From JANQSP01 sp965226095 (GTDB taxonomy: Bacteria > Bdellovibrionota > Bdellovibrionia > Bdellovibrionales > UBA1609): DNA of 64,000 bases. The stretch is from the NCBI GenBank assembly GCA_965226095.1, contig OZ245336.1, positions 62,001-126,000 on the forward strand. Direction: 5' to 3'. Every line of letters starts with the position of its first letter. Within the stretch, counting starts at the first letter, position 1. The translations under genes were made by a program, and so were the position numbers. The notes under the pieces are model-generated. The model worked only from the letters and a program-made list of their open reading frames with translations, was not told the origin of the DNA and did not search any database. This document shows positions 35,355-44,677 of this stretch, one piece after another.

Positions 35355-35927
35355 ATGAAAGTCATTGCCGGATGTTTTAAAGGACAAAGTTTATGTTCTT
35401 TTCGTGCAGATTTTATTCGTCCGATGACTGATCGTGTAAAAAAATCCTTATTTGACACTCTTGGTCCAGATTTTAAACAATCCTTTCCCCTTGTTCTGGA
35501 TTTATTTTCCGGTACAGGTTCTTTAGCTATTGAAGCTTTATCCCGCGGAGCTCAACAGGCTCTCTGCATAGATATAAGTAAAAAATCCCTACAAATTATT
35601 AAAAAAAATCAGGAAAAACTGAAAATAACAAATCAGCTATCTTGTCGAAAACAGGATGTATTTGCTTTTTTAGCTAGTTATGCCGGTCCAACCTTCGATC
35701 TGATTTTAGCCGATCCACCTTTCCCAAAAAAATTGGCAGATCGTATTTTACAACATGTGATGAAATCCAAAGTGATAAAAAACAAAACTGTTTTAGTTAT
35801 AGAAACATCTTCTCAGGAAAATATGCCGGAACAGGCTACACATCTTATGTTTGCCAAAAAAGAATTTGGTGATAAAAGACTTTTATTTTATCAGTTTCAT
35901 AGGAACAATAATGATGAGAGTAAATGA
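35355..35927 (+). CDS. rsmD: 16S rRNA (guanine966-N2)-methyltransferase RsmD
   Basis: The 190-residue methyltransferase has KVIAGCFKGQ, RPMTDRVKKSLFDTLG, the SAM motif VLDLFSGTGSLAIEALSRGA and the catalytic ADPPF (form (N/D)PPY/F). It modifies 16S rRNA during small-subunit assembly. Its end overlaps coaD by 17 bp, a pairing common in bacteria. Confidence 0.93.
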   Translation: MKVIAGCFKGQSLCSFRADFIRPMTDRVKKSLFDTLGPDFKQSFPLVLDLFSGTGSLAIEALSRGAQQALCIDISKKSLQIIKKNQEKLKITNQLSCRKQDVFAFLASYAGPTFDLILADPPFPKKLADRILQHVMKSKVIKNKTVLVIETSSQENMPEQATHLMFAKKEFGDKRLLFYQFHRNNNDESK

Positions 35928-36417
35928 AGGCTCCTTGAGAGCTGTGTATCCAGGTAGTTTTGATCCTATTACAAATGGCCATATTGATTTAGTAAAGAGG
36001 TTAACTCCTTTTTTTAAACCTTTGGTTGTATTAGTCTCCACTTCCTCCAATAAACAATATTTATTTTCTTTAAAAGAAAGATTAAGTCTAGTGAAAGAAT
36101 GCTTAAAGACTTTAAAAAATGTAGAGGTCACAAGTTATCAAGGCCTCACCATAGAATATATGAAAGAACAATCGATACGAATGATGATCCGAGGAGTCAG
36201 GACTGCCGCTGATTTTGACTATGAACTCACTGTAGCTGCCGCCAATAAAAAACTATTTCCTGACTGTGAAACTTTTATCGCCTTTACACGCCCGGAATAC
36301 AGATATTTATCTTCACAGGTGATTAAAGAGATTGCTATACATGATAAAGGAGAAAAATTGAGTGATTGGATTCCTTTACCAGTTCAACAGGCCTTAAAAA
36401 ATTTAAAAAGAAATTAA
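35911..36417 (+). CDS. coaD: Phosphopantetheine adenylyltransferase
   Basis: CoaD adenylates 4'-phosphopantetheine in coenzyme A synthesis. The 168-residue protein has the nucleotidyltransferase motif YPGSFDPITNGHIDL, the segment MIRGVRTAADFDYE and YLSSQVIKEIA. The ATG at 35911 follows AGGA and gives the usual length of about 160-170. The ATG one codon later is equally possible. It overlaps rsmD. Confidence 0.95.
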   Translation: MMRVNEGSLRAVYPGSFDPITNGHIDLVKRLTPFFKPLVVLVSTSSNKQYLFSLKERLSLVKECLKTLKNVEVTSYQGLTIEYMKEQSIRMMIRGVRTAADFDYELTVAAANKKLFPDCETFIAFTRPEYRYLSSQVIKEIAIHDKGEKLSDWIPLPVQQALKNLKRN

Positions 36418-36437
36418 TAAAAACGGGAGAATTAAAA

Positions 36438-37631
36438 ATGCTTTCCAAAAGAGTTTCGAATTTAAAACCTTCTGCTGTGATGGCTCTGAGTGCTAAGGCA
36501 CAACAGCGAAAAGCGGAAGGAGTGGATGTGATTTCTCTTTCCTTGGGAGAGCCTACCTGGCCTACTCCACAGTCTATCTGTGTAGCCGGTAAAAAAGCCA
36601 TTGATGAAGGACACACCAAATACACACCCGCCAATGGAACACTAAAAATAAGAGAAAGTATTGCCGCTTATACAACAAAACAAACAGGTGTGGAATATTC
36701 CTCCAATCAAGTAACAGTTTCCGTTGGAGCCAAGTTTATTTTATTTTCTGCCCTTCAATCTCTTTGTGATCCAGGAGACGAAGTGTTGGTGCCAGCACCT
36801 TATTGGGTCAGTTATCCGGCCATGATTGAATTGGCAGAAGCCAAATTAAAAGTTTTAGATTGCTCTCCTCATCAGAATTTTAAACTTCAGCCTAAAAATC
36901 TGGATCAACAAATTAGTTCCAAATCCAAAGTACTTATCCTCAACTCACCTAATAATCCTTCTGGTGCTGTATTCAGCACTGATGAATTAAAAGCTTTAGG
37001 AGAAGTGCTGAGGGCTCACCCGCAGATTTATATCCTAAGTGATGATATTTATAACGAATTATGCTTTTCACAAGCAGTAGCACCTCATTTGCTACAAATG
37101 TGTCCTGACCTTAAGGATAGAACTCTTTGTATCAATGCTGTTTCCAAAAATTATTCCATGCCAGGTTGGAGAGTGGGTTGGGCTGTTGGAAATCCTGAAC
37201 TCATAAACGCTATGTCTCGTTTTCAAAGTCAATCTGTCAGCTGTACCAGCTCCATTTCCCAGGAAGCCACTGCATGGGCTTTGAGCAATTGCGAGAAAGA
37301 AGTGCAGGAAACAAGAGAATTTCTAACAAAAATAAAAGAACTGGCCCTTCAGCAATTCCAAAACATAGAAAATCTGGATATTTTCCCTCCAGAAGGAGCT
37401 TTCTATTTATGGGTGAGTGTAAAAAAACTTTTTGGAAAATCCTGCGCTAAAAGAGAAATTAAATCTTCAGCTGATTTTGTGGAATCTCTATTTGATGCCC
37501 AATCAGTGTTATGTACACCAGGTGAAGCCTTTGGTTACCCTGGTTATGTGCGAATCCACTTTGCAGTGGATGAAAAGATTTTACTAGATGCTTGCTCTCG
37601 AATACAAAATTTTATAACTGCACTTTCTTAA
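36438..37631 (+). CDS. aspC: Aspartate/aromatic aminotransferase (class I)
   Basis: This 397-residue PLP enzyme of the bacterial I-gamma type has SLGEPTWPTP, KYTPANG, PYWVSYP, NSPNNPSGAV, DDIYNELCF and the PLP-lysine motif AVSKNYSMPGWRVGW. It exchanges amino groups between aspartate and 2-oxoglutarate. Some relatives accept other amino acids. The ATG at 36438 follows GGGAGA. It lies 20 bp after coaD, so rsmD-coaD-aspC form an operon. Confidence 0.92.
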   Translation: MLSKRVSNLKPSAVMALSAKAQQRKAEGVDVISLSLGEPTWPTPQSICVAGKKAIDEGHTKYTPANGTLKIRESIAAYTTKQTGVEYSSNQVTVSVGAKFILFSALQSLCDPGDEVLVPAPYWVSYPAMIELAEAKLKVLDCSPHQNFKLQPKNLDQQISSKSKVLILNSPNNPSGAVFSTDELKALGEVLRAHPQIYILSDDIYNELCFSQAVAPHLLQMCPDLKDRTLCINAVSKNYSMPGWRVGWAVGNPELINAMSRFQSQSVSCTSSISQEATAWALSNCEKEVQETREFLTKIKELALQQFQNIENLDIFPPEGAFYLWVSVKKLFGKSCAKREIKSSADFVESLFDAQSVLCTPGEAFGYPGYVRIHFAVDEKILLDACSRIQNFITALS

Positions 37632-37662
37632 TGAAAAATCAAAGATCACGACCAGAGGCCGA

Positions 37663-38169
37663 TTGAGCTTATGTGTTAATCCTGTTTTAATAATGAAAAC
37701 AGGGATCAGTTTCATAAGCAAGGAGGCTTATTTGTTTTTCACCAGTAGCATTATTATTGTCTTCTTTTGTTTTGCTTTCTATTTAATCTGGGATCAGTTT
37801 TTAAAAAAGGATTCCAGACTTAGCACAGGCTTACATATTCTCAGAAAAAAAATGCAGGAACTGGAGCACCTATCTCTAAAAGTGGATCATCAAGTGAATC
37901 GACAAATGTCATTTTTAGAAGAAAGAAAAGAAGAAGTGACTTTTCAAATTCAAGAAGCACGACGCCTACGTAATCAATTGGAAGATATTTTGAAAAATAT
38001 TCAACCAACTATAGACAATGCTCTTTTGGAATCAGCTTCTTCCTCTGCAAAAAGTGAAAAAACAAATCAATCACAAAAAGACAAAAAACAATTACCGGAA
38101 TTTCAATTTGGCAATTCACCATTTATAGATTCTGATTATGAGGATCCTGCACCCATTGAAGCTCCATAA
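37663..38169 (+). CDS. Membrane-anchored coiled-coil protein
   Basis: The product has one hydrophobic segment (FFTSSIIIVFFCFAFYLIW) followed by a coiled coil of about 80 residues (RKKMQELEHLSLKVDHQV..., EARRLRNQLEDIL) and a polar tail. It is not recognised. The frame starts at a TTG (37663) spaced 5 bases after AGAGG. The ATG at 37693 has no ribosome site, so the TTG is my choice, with moderate confidence. It follows aspC by 31 bp. Confidence 0.65.
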   Translation: MSLCVNPVLIMKTGISFISKEAYLFFTSSIIIVFFCFAFYLIWDQFLKKDSRLSTGLHILRKKMQELEHLSLKVDHQVNRQMSFLEERKEEVTFQIQEARRLRNQLEDILKNIQPTIDNALLESASSSAKSEKTNQSQKDKKQLPEFQFGNSPFIDSDYEDPAPIEAP

Positions 38170-38188
38170 CAGGAATAGGCGCTAACAG

Positions 38189-38692
38189 TTATCTGGCACT
38201 ATTTTTAACAAAATAAGTAATATAGTACTTGATAAGGTAGTTGATATTCAGAGGTTGATCATTATAGGTCCATTTCAATTCGTTAAAAGGACCCCACTCT
38301 CCCTTTATCAAATCTACTGACTGATGAGACATTTTAATGTTTAAAATTTGGTCACTAAACTTCATCTGTACAGCAATCAAACCAGGTTCTTTTAAAGAAA
38401 AAACCAATTTATGACCTTTTCTAAACAGCATAAAATCTGCGGCTGTATCAGCAATTCCATAAATTTTAACATTGCCTGAAAAGCCTTTTAACTGATTAAA
38501 ACCGGTAAATTGAGCGACAAAAGCCGTTCTAAGCTGTTTTAAAAACTCTATACTATGCTCTTTCAACTCATCTTGTGAGGGTTCGACATCCTCTGAAAAA
38601 GCACTATGACTGGACGCATCTGTACCCGATTCATGACGAACCAGTTCTTTAATCCAACTGTCAGTATTGTTTTCAAGAACTTTATTTTCCAT
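38189..38692 (-). CDS. Conserved-looking hypothetical protein
   Basis: The 167-residue protein has an acidic, variable N-terminal half and an ordered C-terminal half (FNQLKGFSGNVKIYGIADT, KLVFSLKEPGLIAVQMKFSD). No signal peptide, membrane segment or known motif is visible. The ATG at 38692 is preferred over 38704 because GGAGGG lies at the right distance before it. It converges with the coiled-coil gene. Confidence 0.6.
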   Translation of the reverse strand: MENKVLENNTDSWIKELVRHESGTDASSHSAFSEDVEPSQDELKEHSIEFLKQLRTAFVAQFTGFNQLKGFSGNVKIYGIADTAADFMLFRKGHKLVFSLKEPGLIAVQMKFSDQILNIKMSHQSVDLIKGEWGPFNELKWTYNDQPLNINYLIKYYITYFVKNSAR

Positions 38693-38882
38693 ACAGCCCT
38701 CCATTAGTGAATTACACAGGGGTTAACTTATTCTTCAGTAAAAAAAAGTCAAGTATAAGAACAGCTTTGTAGCTAATATGTATCAAAAAGCAAATTTTAA
38801 AATTAAAACAGGTTGCTTTTGACTTTTCTATCATCTGTTTTTAAGGTTATAGTGCTAAGTAAAATAAATCAGGAGGTTTACA

Positions 38883-39365
38883 ATGTTTAAATGGTTTTTT
38901 ATTTCATTCATATTGTTTTTGACCCTATCTTGCAAAACTACACAAAAACAGGACAAAAACAATCTTGTAGGCGCTGAATCCAGCGACATTTTCTCTAAAG
39001 ACATTGATACGGATTCACGGGGCAGTGACAGCGGAACAATTGAGGGATTAAGAACAGTTTATTTTGATTATGACAAATCCACTCTCTCTGAGGAAACTCG
39101 ATCAGTGTTAATAAATAATGTGGATTGGATTAACTCTCACGCGGAAGTTCTAGCAATAGATTTAGAAGGTCATTGTGATCAAACAGGTTCTGAAGCTTAC
39201 AACATAGGACTAGGTTTAAGAAGAGCTGAAGCGGTTAAAAACTTTCTTATAGAACAAGGAGTATCAGCAGATAAATTCGCGGTCATTAGCTATGGTGAAG
39301 AAAGACCTTTTTCAGAAATTGATAATGATAAAAACCGTAGAGTGAACTTCGTTCCTCAATACTAA
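38883..39365 (+). CDS. pal: Pal-like peptidoglycan-associated lipoprotein (OmpA domain)
   Basis: The 160-residue outer-membrane lipoprotein has the lipobox LTLSC and an OmpA_C-like domain with VYFDYDKSTLSEET, LEGHCDQTGSEAYNIGLGLRR and ISYGEERP. This domain binds peptidoglycan and links the outer membrane to the wall. The ATG follows AGGAGG. The next two genes are also lipoproteins, one CpoB/YbgF-like, matching the usual pal-ybgF pairing. tolB is not adjacent. Confidence 0.9.
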   Translation: MFKWFFISFILFLTLSCKTTQKQDKNNLVGAESSDIFSKDIDTDSRGSDSGTIEGLRTVYFDYDKSTLSEETRSVLINNVDWINSHAEVLAIDLEGHCDQTGSEAYNIGLGLRRAEAVKNFLIEQGVSADKFAVISYGEERPFSEIDNDKNRRVNFVPQY

Positions 39366-39381
39366 TTTTATTTTGCAGGTA

Positions 39382-39675
39382 ATGAAGCTATTCATCGTTG
39401 TTATTTTTTTATGTCTATGTGCTTGTGCCGGCCGACCTCCCTTCTTAGAGTACAGTATAGCTTTTTCAGCTATTGAGGCGGCTAAAAAAGCGAACTCAGA
39501 TAAAAATGCTACTGCTGAATGGGTGAAAGCTATTCGTTACTATCGCCAGGCAGAAGAGCAATTTCAAGCCAGAGATTATAACACCTCTACATTTTTGTTT
39601 AACGAATCTATCAATTGGGCAGAAAAAGCTGAAAATACCAGTCGTCTGAAAATGAGTATGGGGGAAGGTATCTAA
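39382..39675 (+). CDS. Small TPR/DUF4398-like lipoprotein
   Basis: The 97-residue product has a lipoprotein signal ending CLCAC. A helical region follows (AFSAIEAAKKANSDK, AIRYYRQAEEQFQARDY, FLFNESINWAEKAENTS) whose alanine and tyrosine spacing fits the DUF4398 TPR-like lipoproteins found beside OmpA-type genes. The ATG at 39382 is preferred over the in-frame TTG at 39373. Confidence 0.7.
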   Translation: MKLFIVVIFLCLCACAGRPPFLEYSIAFSAIEAAKKANSDKNATAEWVKAIRYYRQAEEQFQARDYNTSTFLFNESINWAEKAENTSRLKMSMGEGI

Positions 39676-39678
39676 ATA

Positions 39679-40386
39679 ATGAAATTTTATTTTATTTTAT
39701 TTCTAGCCTTTTTATTATCCGGATGCTTACTCACACATGAAGATATTCGTGACGAAATAGAATCAGAAATGGATGGTCAAAGACAAAAAAATCAAGAATC
39801 TTATAAAAAGGTACAAGGGGGAGTTTCTTCCGTACAAACAAAGGTATCAGAAATGGAAGCCAGTGTAAGAGAACTAAGAGGACAAACTGACTTGGTATTG
39901 AACAAACAGGAAACACAAGAGCAATTGAATCAGGAAATACAAACACAAATTGAAGAATTGAACAACAGTTTAAACACTTCACTGAAAAATTTAGAAGAAC
40001 AAGTCACTTTGCTAACAACAGGATTGGAACAACAAAAAGAAGAAGCAAAAAAACTTATGGAAAATGATCCCGAATACCATTTTAAAGTTGCAAAGGATTT
40101 TTTCAACAAAGAAAATTGGAAGAAAGCTATTGTGTCTTATGAACAATATCGTGAAAAAAATAAAACCGGAAAACTTTTTAAAAAAGCCACTTTTCAAATT
40201 GGTCAATGCTTTCACAACCTGGATATGAAAAAAGAAGCACAAGTATTCTTTAAAGAAGTTGTATCTTCTTTTCCAAAAAGTGAAGAAGCTAAAAAAGCTA
40301 AAAGCTTTTTACCTGCCTCCAAGCCAAAAAAACCTACTGCTGGAAAAGCTAAAAAAACCACAGCTAAAAAATCTATCAAAAAATGA
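39679..40386 (+). CDS. CpoB/YbgF-like lipoprotein with coiled coil and TPR
   Basis: The 235-residue protein has the lipobox LLSGC, a long Q/E-rich coiled coil (about residues 35-125) and C-terminal TPR units (YHFKVAKDFFNKENWKKAIVSYEQY, FQIGQCFHNLDMKKEAQVFF). It ends in a Lys/Ala-rich tail. The layout is that of YbgF/CpoB of the Tol-Pal system, which coordinates wall and outer-membrane constriction. The pal-like gene lies two genes upstream. It overlaps tsaD by ATGA. Confidence 0.8.
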   Translation: MKFYFILFLAFLLSGCLLTHEDIRDEIESEMDGQRQKNQESYKKVQGGVSSVQTKVSEMEASVRELRGQTDLVLNKQETQEQLNQEIQTQIEELNNSLNTSLKNLEEQVTLLTTGLEQQKEEAKKLMENDPEYHFKVAKDFFNKENWKKAIVSYEQYREKNKTGKLFKKATFQIGQCFHNLDMKKEAQVFFKEVVSSFPKSEEAKKAKSFLPASKPKKPTAGKAKKTTAKKSIKK

Positions 40387-41423
40387 AATATACCTTAGGA
40401 GTGGAAACCAGTTGTGACGATACTTCAGTTGCTCTGGTGCGTGAAGATGGTTTCGTTTCCAGTGTGTTGACCGCTAATCAGCATTCTGTGCACCAACCTT
40501 ACGGAGGTGTTGTTCCCGAACTGGCCAGCCGTAACCATGCCGGTCTCCTACTTCCCCTTATAGATAAACTTTTTAAAGAATCCACTTTAACATGGAAAGA
40601 TGTTTCTTCTCTGGCAGTTACCAATCGCCCAGGTTTGATAGGTTCTTTGGTTGTGGGCCTAGTCACTGTTAAAACACTTTCTTTGATTGTTAAAAAACCT
40701 TATACAGCAATCAATCACATAGAAGGACATATCCTATCTGCTTTTTTATGGGATAAAGTAAATAAAAAATTCAAGGATTTAAAATTTCCTTTTTTAGCTC
40801 TGATTGTAAGTGGAGGGCATACACATTTATTTGAAGTAAAAGATTTTGGACTGTATCGTATCATCGGAAAAACATTGGATGATGCGGCAGGAGAAGTATT
40901 AGACAAATTTGCCCGTATGTTGGGTTTGGATTATCCAGGTGGAGCTTTAGTGGATAAAATATCTCAATCCGGTCAAAGAGGAAATTATACTTTCCCAAAA
41001 GTATCCCTAAAACAGAAAGGTTTGAACTTTAGTTTTTCAGGATTAAAAACAGCGGCTGTCCATTTAATTAAAAAAATAAATGCAGTGGACAACAAAAACA
41101 TTTTAGCTAATTTATGTGCTGATTTTCAAGAAGCAGTTGTGGATCAAATAATGAACAAACTGGACCAGGCAGTACATCAATTAAACTTTAAACAAGTGAT
41201 CATTGCTGGTGGTGTGAGCGCTAACTCTCGTTTGCGGGAACGCGCCCTATCCTTGGCTAAAGAAAAAAATATAAAATTATTTCTACCTCCTCTTCAATAT
41301 TGTACAGATAATGCCGCCATGATCGCCTATACTGGCAGTCAATATATTTTAAATGGATTACAATCTTCTACAGACACTCAATGTTCCCCTCGCTCTTTAC
41401 CAGAAGATTTTAAAGATAGTTAA
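40383..41423 (+). CDS. tsaD: tRNA threonylcarbamoyltransferase TsaD
   Basis: TsaD transfers the threonylcarbamoyl group to A37 of ANN-decoding tRNAs. The 346-residue protein has GVETSCDDTSVALV, the metal-binding INHIEGHILSA, LIVSGGHTHL, GEVLDKFARMLGLDYPGG and the late CTDNAAMIAYTG. It is full length. Its start overlaps the lipoprotein gene, and rsmA follows after 6 bp. Confidence 0.97.
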   Translation: MKYTLGVETSCDDTSVALVREDGFVSSVLTANQHSVHQPYGGVVPELASRNHAGLLLPLIDKLFKESTLTWKDVSSLAVTNRPGLIGSLVVGLVTVKTLSLIVKKPYTAINHIEGHILSAFLWDKVNKKFKDLKFPFLALIVSGGHTHLFEVKDFGLYRIIGKTLDDAAGEVLDKFARMLGLDYPGGALVDKISQSGQRGNYTFPKVSLKQKGLNFSFSGLKTAAVHLIKKINAVDNKNILANLCADFQEAVVDQIMNKLDQAVHQLNFKQVIIAGGVSANSRLRERALSLAKEKNIKLFLPPLQYCTDNAAMIAYTGSQYILNGLQSSTDTQCSPRSLPEDFKDS

Positions 41424-41429
41424 AAAGTT

Positions 41430-42290
41430 ATGACAGTACACACTATTAAACAAAAAATGGCGGAATTAAATTTTTACCCTAAGAAAATGCTTGGTCAGCA
41501 TTTTCTTATTAACTCACAAAAAGTGGATCAAATTATCTCAACTGTAAAAAATTTAAAACCCTCTTTCATTATGGAAGTAGGACCTGGCCTAGGAGTTTTA
41601 ACTGAACCTCTTTTACAAACAATAAATAATAATTCCAAAGAGCCATCTTTTTGCACTGTGGAGATGGACACTCAGTTATGTGAATATTGGAAAAAACGTG
41701 GAGTCACAGTATTGGAAGGAGATATTTTAAAAATCCAATGGCAAAAGTACCTGTCGCCTGGCTCTGTTTTGGTTGGTAATCTTCCTTATCAAGTGGCCAG
41801 CCGGTTAATGATTCAATGTTGTCCTGGTCCGGATAATTTACAAAATATGATTCTTATGTTTCAAAAAGAGGTCGCACAAAGAATTATGGCTCGCCCCCAT
41901 CACAAAACTTATGGCTTACTCAGTGTTATATCTATCTGCTACTGGGATATTCAGCTACTGACAGAAGCTGGTGTAAGGGACTTTTACCCTTCCCCTAAAG
42001 TAGCAGGACAGGTTTTATTATTTAAAAAAAAGAAACATGATATTCCACAGCCGGATCAGTTTTTAACTTTTGTAAAACATTGTTTTAGTCAAAGAAGAAA
42101 ATTTCTCATCAATCAACTAAAGAAAATAATAAAAGAAAAAAATAACTTAAAACAACAATCAGCATTGGATCAAAAAGAGTATCTTTTAAAAATTTTTAAT
42201 CAACTGAACTTGTCACCTAAGATCAGACCAGAACAATTGGAACCTTCTCAATTTATCGCTCTTTACAAGTTATTAATATACCCAACATGA
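41430..42290 (+). CDS. rsmA: 16S rRNA dimethyladenosine transferase RsmA (KsgA)
   Basis: RsmA dimethylates two adenines near the 3' end of 16S rRNA. The 286-residue protein has KKMLGQHFLINSQ, the SAM loop MEVGPGLGVLTEPLL, the catalytic GNLPYQVASRLM and the C-terminal SQRRKFLINQL. Its end overlaps the convergent Sel1 lipoprotein gene by 28 bp. Confidence 0.96.
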   Translation: MTVHTIKQKMAELNFYPKKMLGQHFLINSQKVDQIISTVKNLKPSFIMEVGPGLGVLTEPLLQTINNNSKEPSFCTVEMDTQLCEYWKKRGVTVLEGDILKIQWQKYLSPGSVLVGNLPYQVASRLMIQCCPGPDNLQNMILMFQKEVAQRIMARPHHKTYGLLSVISICYWDIQLLTEAGVRDFYPSPKVAGQVLLFKKKKHDIPQPDQFLTFVKHCFSQRRKFLINQLKKIIKEKNNLKQQSALDQKEYLLKIFNQLNLSPKIRPEQLEPSQFIALYKLLIYPT

Positions 42291-43438
42291 GTATTTGGTT
42301 TTGGTTTCTTGTTTTCAATCCGTTCATATATATCTTGTAAAAGATTTGCCGCTTGAGTATGGCCTTGTGACTGTGCTCTCATCAACCAGGGGATTGCTTT
42401 TTCCACATTTTGAGGGACACCTTTACCTGTAGCGTACATACCTCCTACATGAAATTGAGATCCGGCATGACCTCGCTGTGCTGACTTTATAAACCATTGA
42501 AAAGCTTCTTCACTATTTTGAGGTACACCTGTACCTGTAGCATACATACCTCCTACATTGAACTGCGCATCAATATGGCCTTGATCAGCAGATTGTAAAA
42601 ACCATTGAAAAGCTTCTTCACTATTTTGAGGTACACCTGTACCAACAGTATACAAAATCCCTGTATTGAATTGAGCCTGAGCATGACCTTGCTCTGCCGC
42701 TTTTAAACACCACCCAAAAGCTTCCTCATTATTTTGAAGCACACCTTTACCTTCGGTATACATGCCTCCTAAAAGGAATTGAGCTCTAACATTATTTTGT
42801 TGCGCTGACTTTATAAACCATTGAAAAGCCTTTTCATAATTCTGTGGTACTGCCAGACCCTCATAATACATCAACCCTATATTGAATTGAGCTACAGAAT
42901 GGTCTTCCTCGGCCAACTGCATAAAACTTTCAAAAGCTTCTTCATGATTTTGAAGTACACCTATACCTGCAGTATACATCATTGCTACATTAAGCCGAGC
43001 CTGCATATGACCTTGCTCTGCCGCTTTTAAAAACCACTGAAAAGCTTCCCCTTGATTTTGAAGCACACCTTTACCCTTAAGATACATCTCCCCCACATTA
43101 AACTGAGCCTGAGCATGACCTTGCTCTGCTGATTCCATAAATCGCTCGAAAGCTTTTTCATAATCCTGCGGCACTTCCTCACCTGTATAATACCTGAGTC
43201 CTAGATTAAACTCATTTTTATCAGGATCTTTCTCTTCTATTGTTGATGGCTTGGAAACAGCCTGATTGTGAAGAGTATCTAAAGAATCACTCTGGCTACT
43301 ATTTTGGCGAATACTGAGATCATTATTCTGATGTTCACTTTGTTCATTCGGTGGATTAGACACACTACATGCGATTATTAAGCACACAGAAAAAAGAAGA
43401 ATCATTGATGAATTCATGCTTAACTTAAATAGTAGCAT
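42263..43438 (-). CDS. Sel1-repeat lipoprotein
   Basis: A signal peptide with the lipobox LIIAC precedes a polar linker rich in S, N and Q. After it come about eight Sel1 repeats of 36 residues (AQFNVGGMYATGTGVPQNSE, EAFQWFxKSAEQGH). Sel1 arrays bind other proteins, and this one would sit in the outer membrane or periplasm. It resembles the repeat half of the protease at 5.3-6.8 kb but has no catalytic domain. A TTG at 43456 opens the frame. I prefer the ATG at 43438 because it keeps a lysine before the hydrophobic core. Confidence 0.85.
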   Translation of the reverse strand: MLLFKLSMNSSMILLFSVCLIIACSVSNPPNEQSEHQNNDLSIRQNSSQSDSLDTLHNQAVSKPSTIEEKDPDKNEFNLGLRYYTGEEVPQDYEKAFERFMESAEQGHAQAQFNVGEMYLKGKGVLQNQGEAFQWFLKAAEQGHMQARLNVAMMYTAGIGVLQNHEEAFESFMQLAEEDHSVAQFNIGLMYYEGLAVPQNYEKAFQWFIKSAQQNNVRAQFLLGGMYTEGKGVLQNNEEAFGWCLKAAEQGHAQAQFNTGILYTVGTGVPQNSEEAFQWFLQSADQGHIDAQFNVGGMYATGTGVPQNSEEAFQWFIKSAQRGHAGSQFHVGGMYATGKGVPQNVEKAIPWLMRAQSQGHTQAANLLQDIYERIENKKPKPNTHVGYINNL

Positions 43439-43456
43439 AAAATATTTTAAACGCAA

Positions 43457-43609
43457 AAAACGCAGGTGGATAACGCGTTAAAGTTTAAAAATCCTTACAT
43501 TATTTTAAACAAGTTGTCCCATATCTTCATAAAACAAATCAGCAAAGGATCGTTCCAACTTCAATCTAGAAGTTGAATATAATTATTGAAATACTTTTAT
43601 TTCTTATTT
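43457..43609. other. Intergenic, small hairpin
   Basis: AACTTC-AATCTA-GAAGTT near 43557-43574 could terminate recX (minus strand). Otherwise nothing is seen. Confidence 0.35.
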
Positions 43610-44068
43610 TCAAATAGATTTATTTTCAAAATAATCCTGAAAAACTTTATGGCTTATACTTTGTGTAAATCCCTTATTTATGAGAAAACGAATTACTTTT
43701 TGTTTTTCCACTAATGAATGACTGTCTATAGCAGAAAACTTTTTTTCTATCCACCATTTGCATTTTTCTTCTTCTTTCTTTTCATCACAGGCAATCTCTG
43801 GTAATCTTTTTTGTCTTAAAGAGTTGATTATATACAGCCATCCCTTTTTTTTTCGATGTAACTCTTCCGTCCATTGATGGGCTAACTCTATAGGTTCTTT
43901 GAGCCATTTCTTTTCATAAGCCAGAGCAATAGCTGATTCCACTTCAGCCAGTGAAAAATGTTTCAGTAATTTTGTTTTCAACTCCTGTTCGGAGTGATCT
44001 CTACGGCTTAAAAAACTCTGCAACTTTAAAATAACCGGATTATGTGTAGGCTTGATTTTTTCTTTCAT
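43610..44068 (-). CDS. recX: RecX-family regulatory protein
   Basis: The 152-residue helical protein begins with the RecX-like segment LQSFLSRRDHSEQELKTKLLKHF and has three-helix units, with WTEELHRKKKGWLYIINSLRQK and KVIRFLINKGFTQ matching second and third RecX repeats. RecX modulates RecA filaments. recA lies 2.3 kb away, so the link is not by operon. The C-terminal repeats are diverged. Confidence 0.7.
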   Translation of the reverse strand: MKEKIKPTHNPVILKLQSFLSRRDHSEQELKTKLLKHFSLAEVESAIALAYEKKWLKEPIELAHQWTEELHRKKKGWLYIINSLRQKRLPEIACDEKKEEEKCKWWIEKKFSAIDSHSLVEKQKVIRFLINKGFTQSISHKVFQDYFENKSI

Positions 44069-44157
44069 TTATTTCCTTTTTATAAGTATACTCTATACTA
44101 CATGAGGTATTTTAACAGCTTTTAAGCTATCGTAAAAAGTGATATATTTTAAAACAG

Positions 44158-44658
44158 GTGGATAATTTGAAAAAACAAAAACAGACCAATAAAAAAACAC
44201 CGGATGATTCTGATTTTATGGTGACAATCAACCGCAAAGCTCGATTTGATTACTCCATTCTCAACACTTTTGAAGCCGGTCTGGTTTTGTTAGGCTCAGA
44301 AGTAAAATCACTCAGAAACGGACAATGTCAATTGAAGGACTCTTATGTGGTATTTAGAAAGCATGAAGCTTTTTTACAAAACGCCCACATCAGTATGTAT
44401 AACCCAGCGGCACAAAGAAACCATGATCCGGAGCGTAGAAGAAAACTACTGCTTCATGTTCAGGAGTTAAAACAATTATTCGGCAAGTTACATCAAAAAG
44501 GTTTATCTTGCGTACCTTTAAAGGTGTATTTCAAGCATGGAAAAGCGAAAGTGGAGTTGGCCGTAGTTAAAGGAAAAAAGAGAGGAGACAAACGAATGGC
44601 CATTAAACAAAAAGAAATGGATCGTTCAGCTCGTCGTGCTCTTAAACACCATCGTTAA
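44158..44658 (+). CDS. smpB: SsrA-binding protein SmpB
   Basis: SmpB brings tmRNA to stalled ribosomes. The 166-residue protein has VTINRKARFDYSI, EAGLVLLGSEVKSLR, QLKDSYVVF, the segment NPAAQRNHDPERRRKLLL and the basic C-terminal tail KGKKRGDKRMAIKQKEMDR. It starts with GTG at 44158. A TTG at 44167 behind AGGTGG is an alternative. The ssrA gene itself is not in the window. Confidence 0.95.
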   Translation: MDNLKKQKQTNKKTPDDSDFMVTINRKARFDYSILNTFEAGLVLLGSEVKSLRNGQCQLKDSYVVFRKHEAFLQNAHISMYNPAAQRNHDPERRRKLLLHVQELKQLFGKLHQKGLSCVPLKVYFKHGKAKVELAVVKGKKRGDKRMAIKQKEMDRSARRALKHHR

Positions 44659-44677
44659 AATCTTACCACCTGATGTT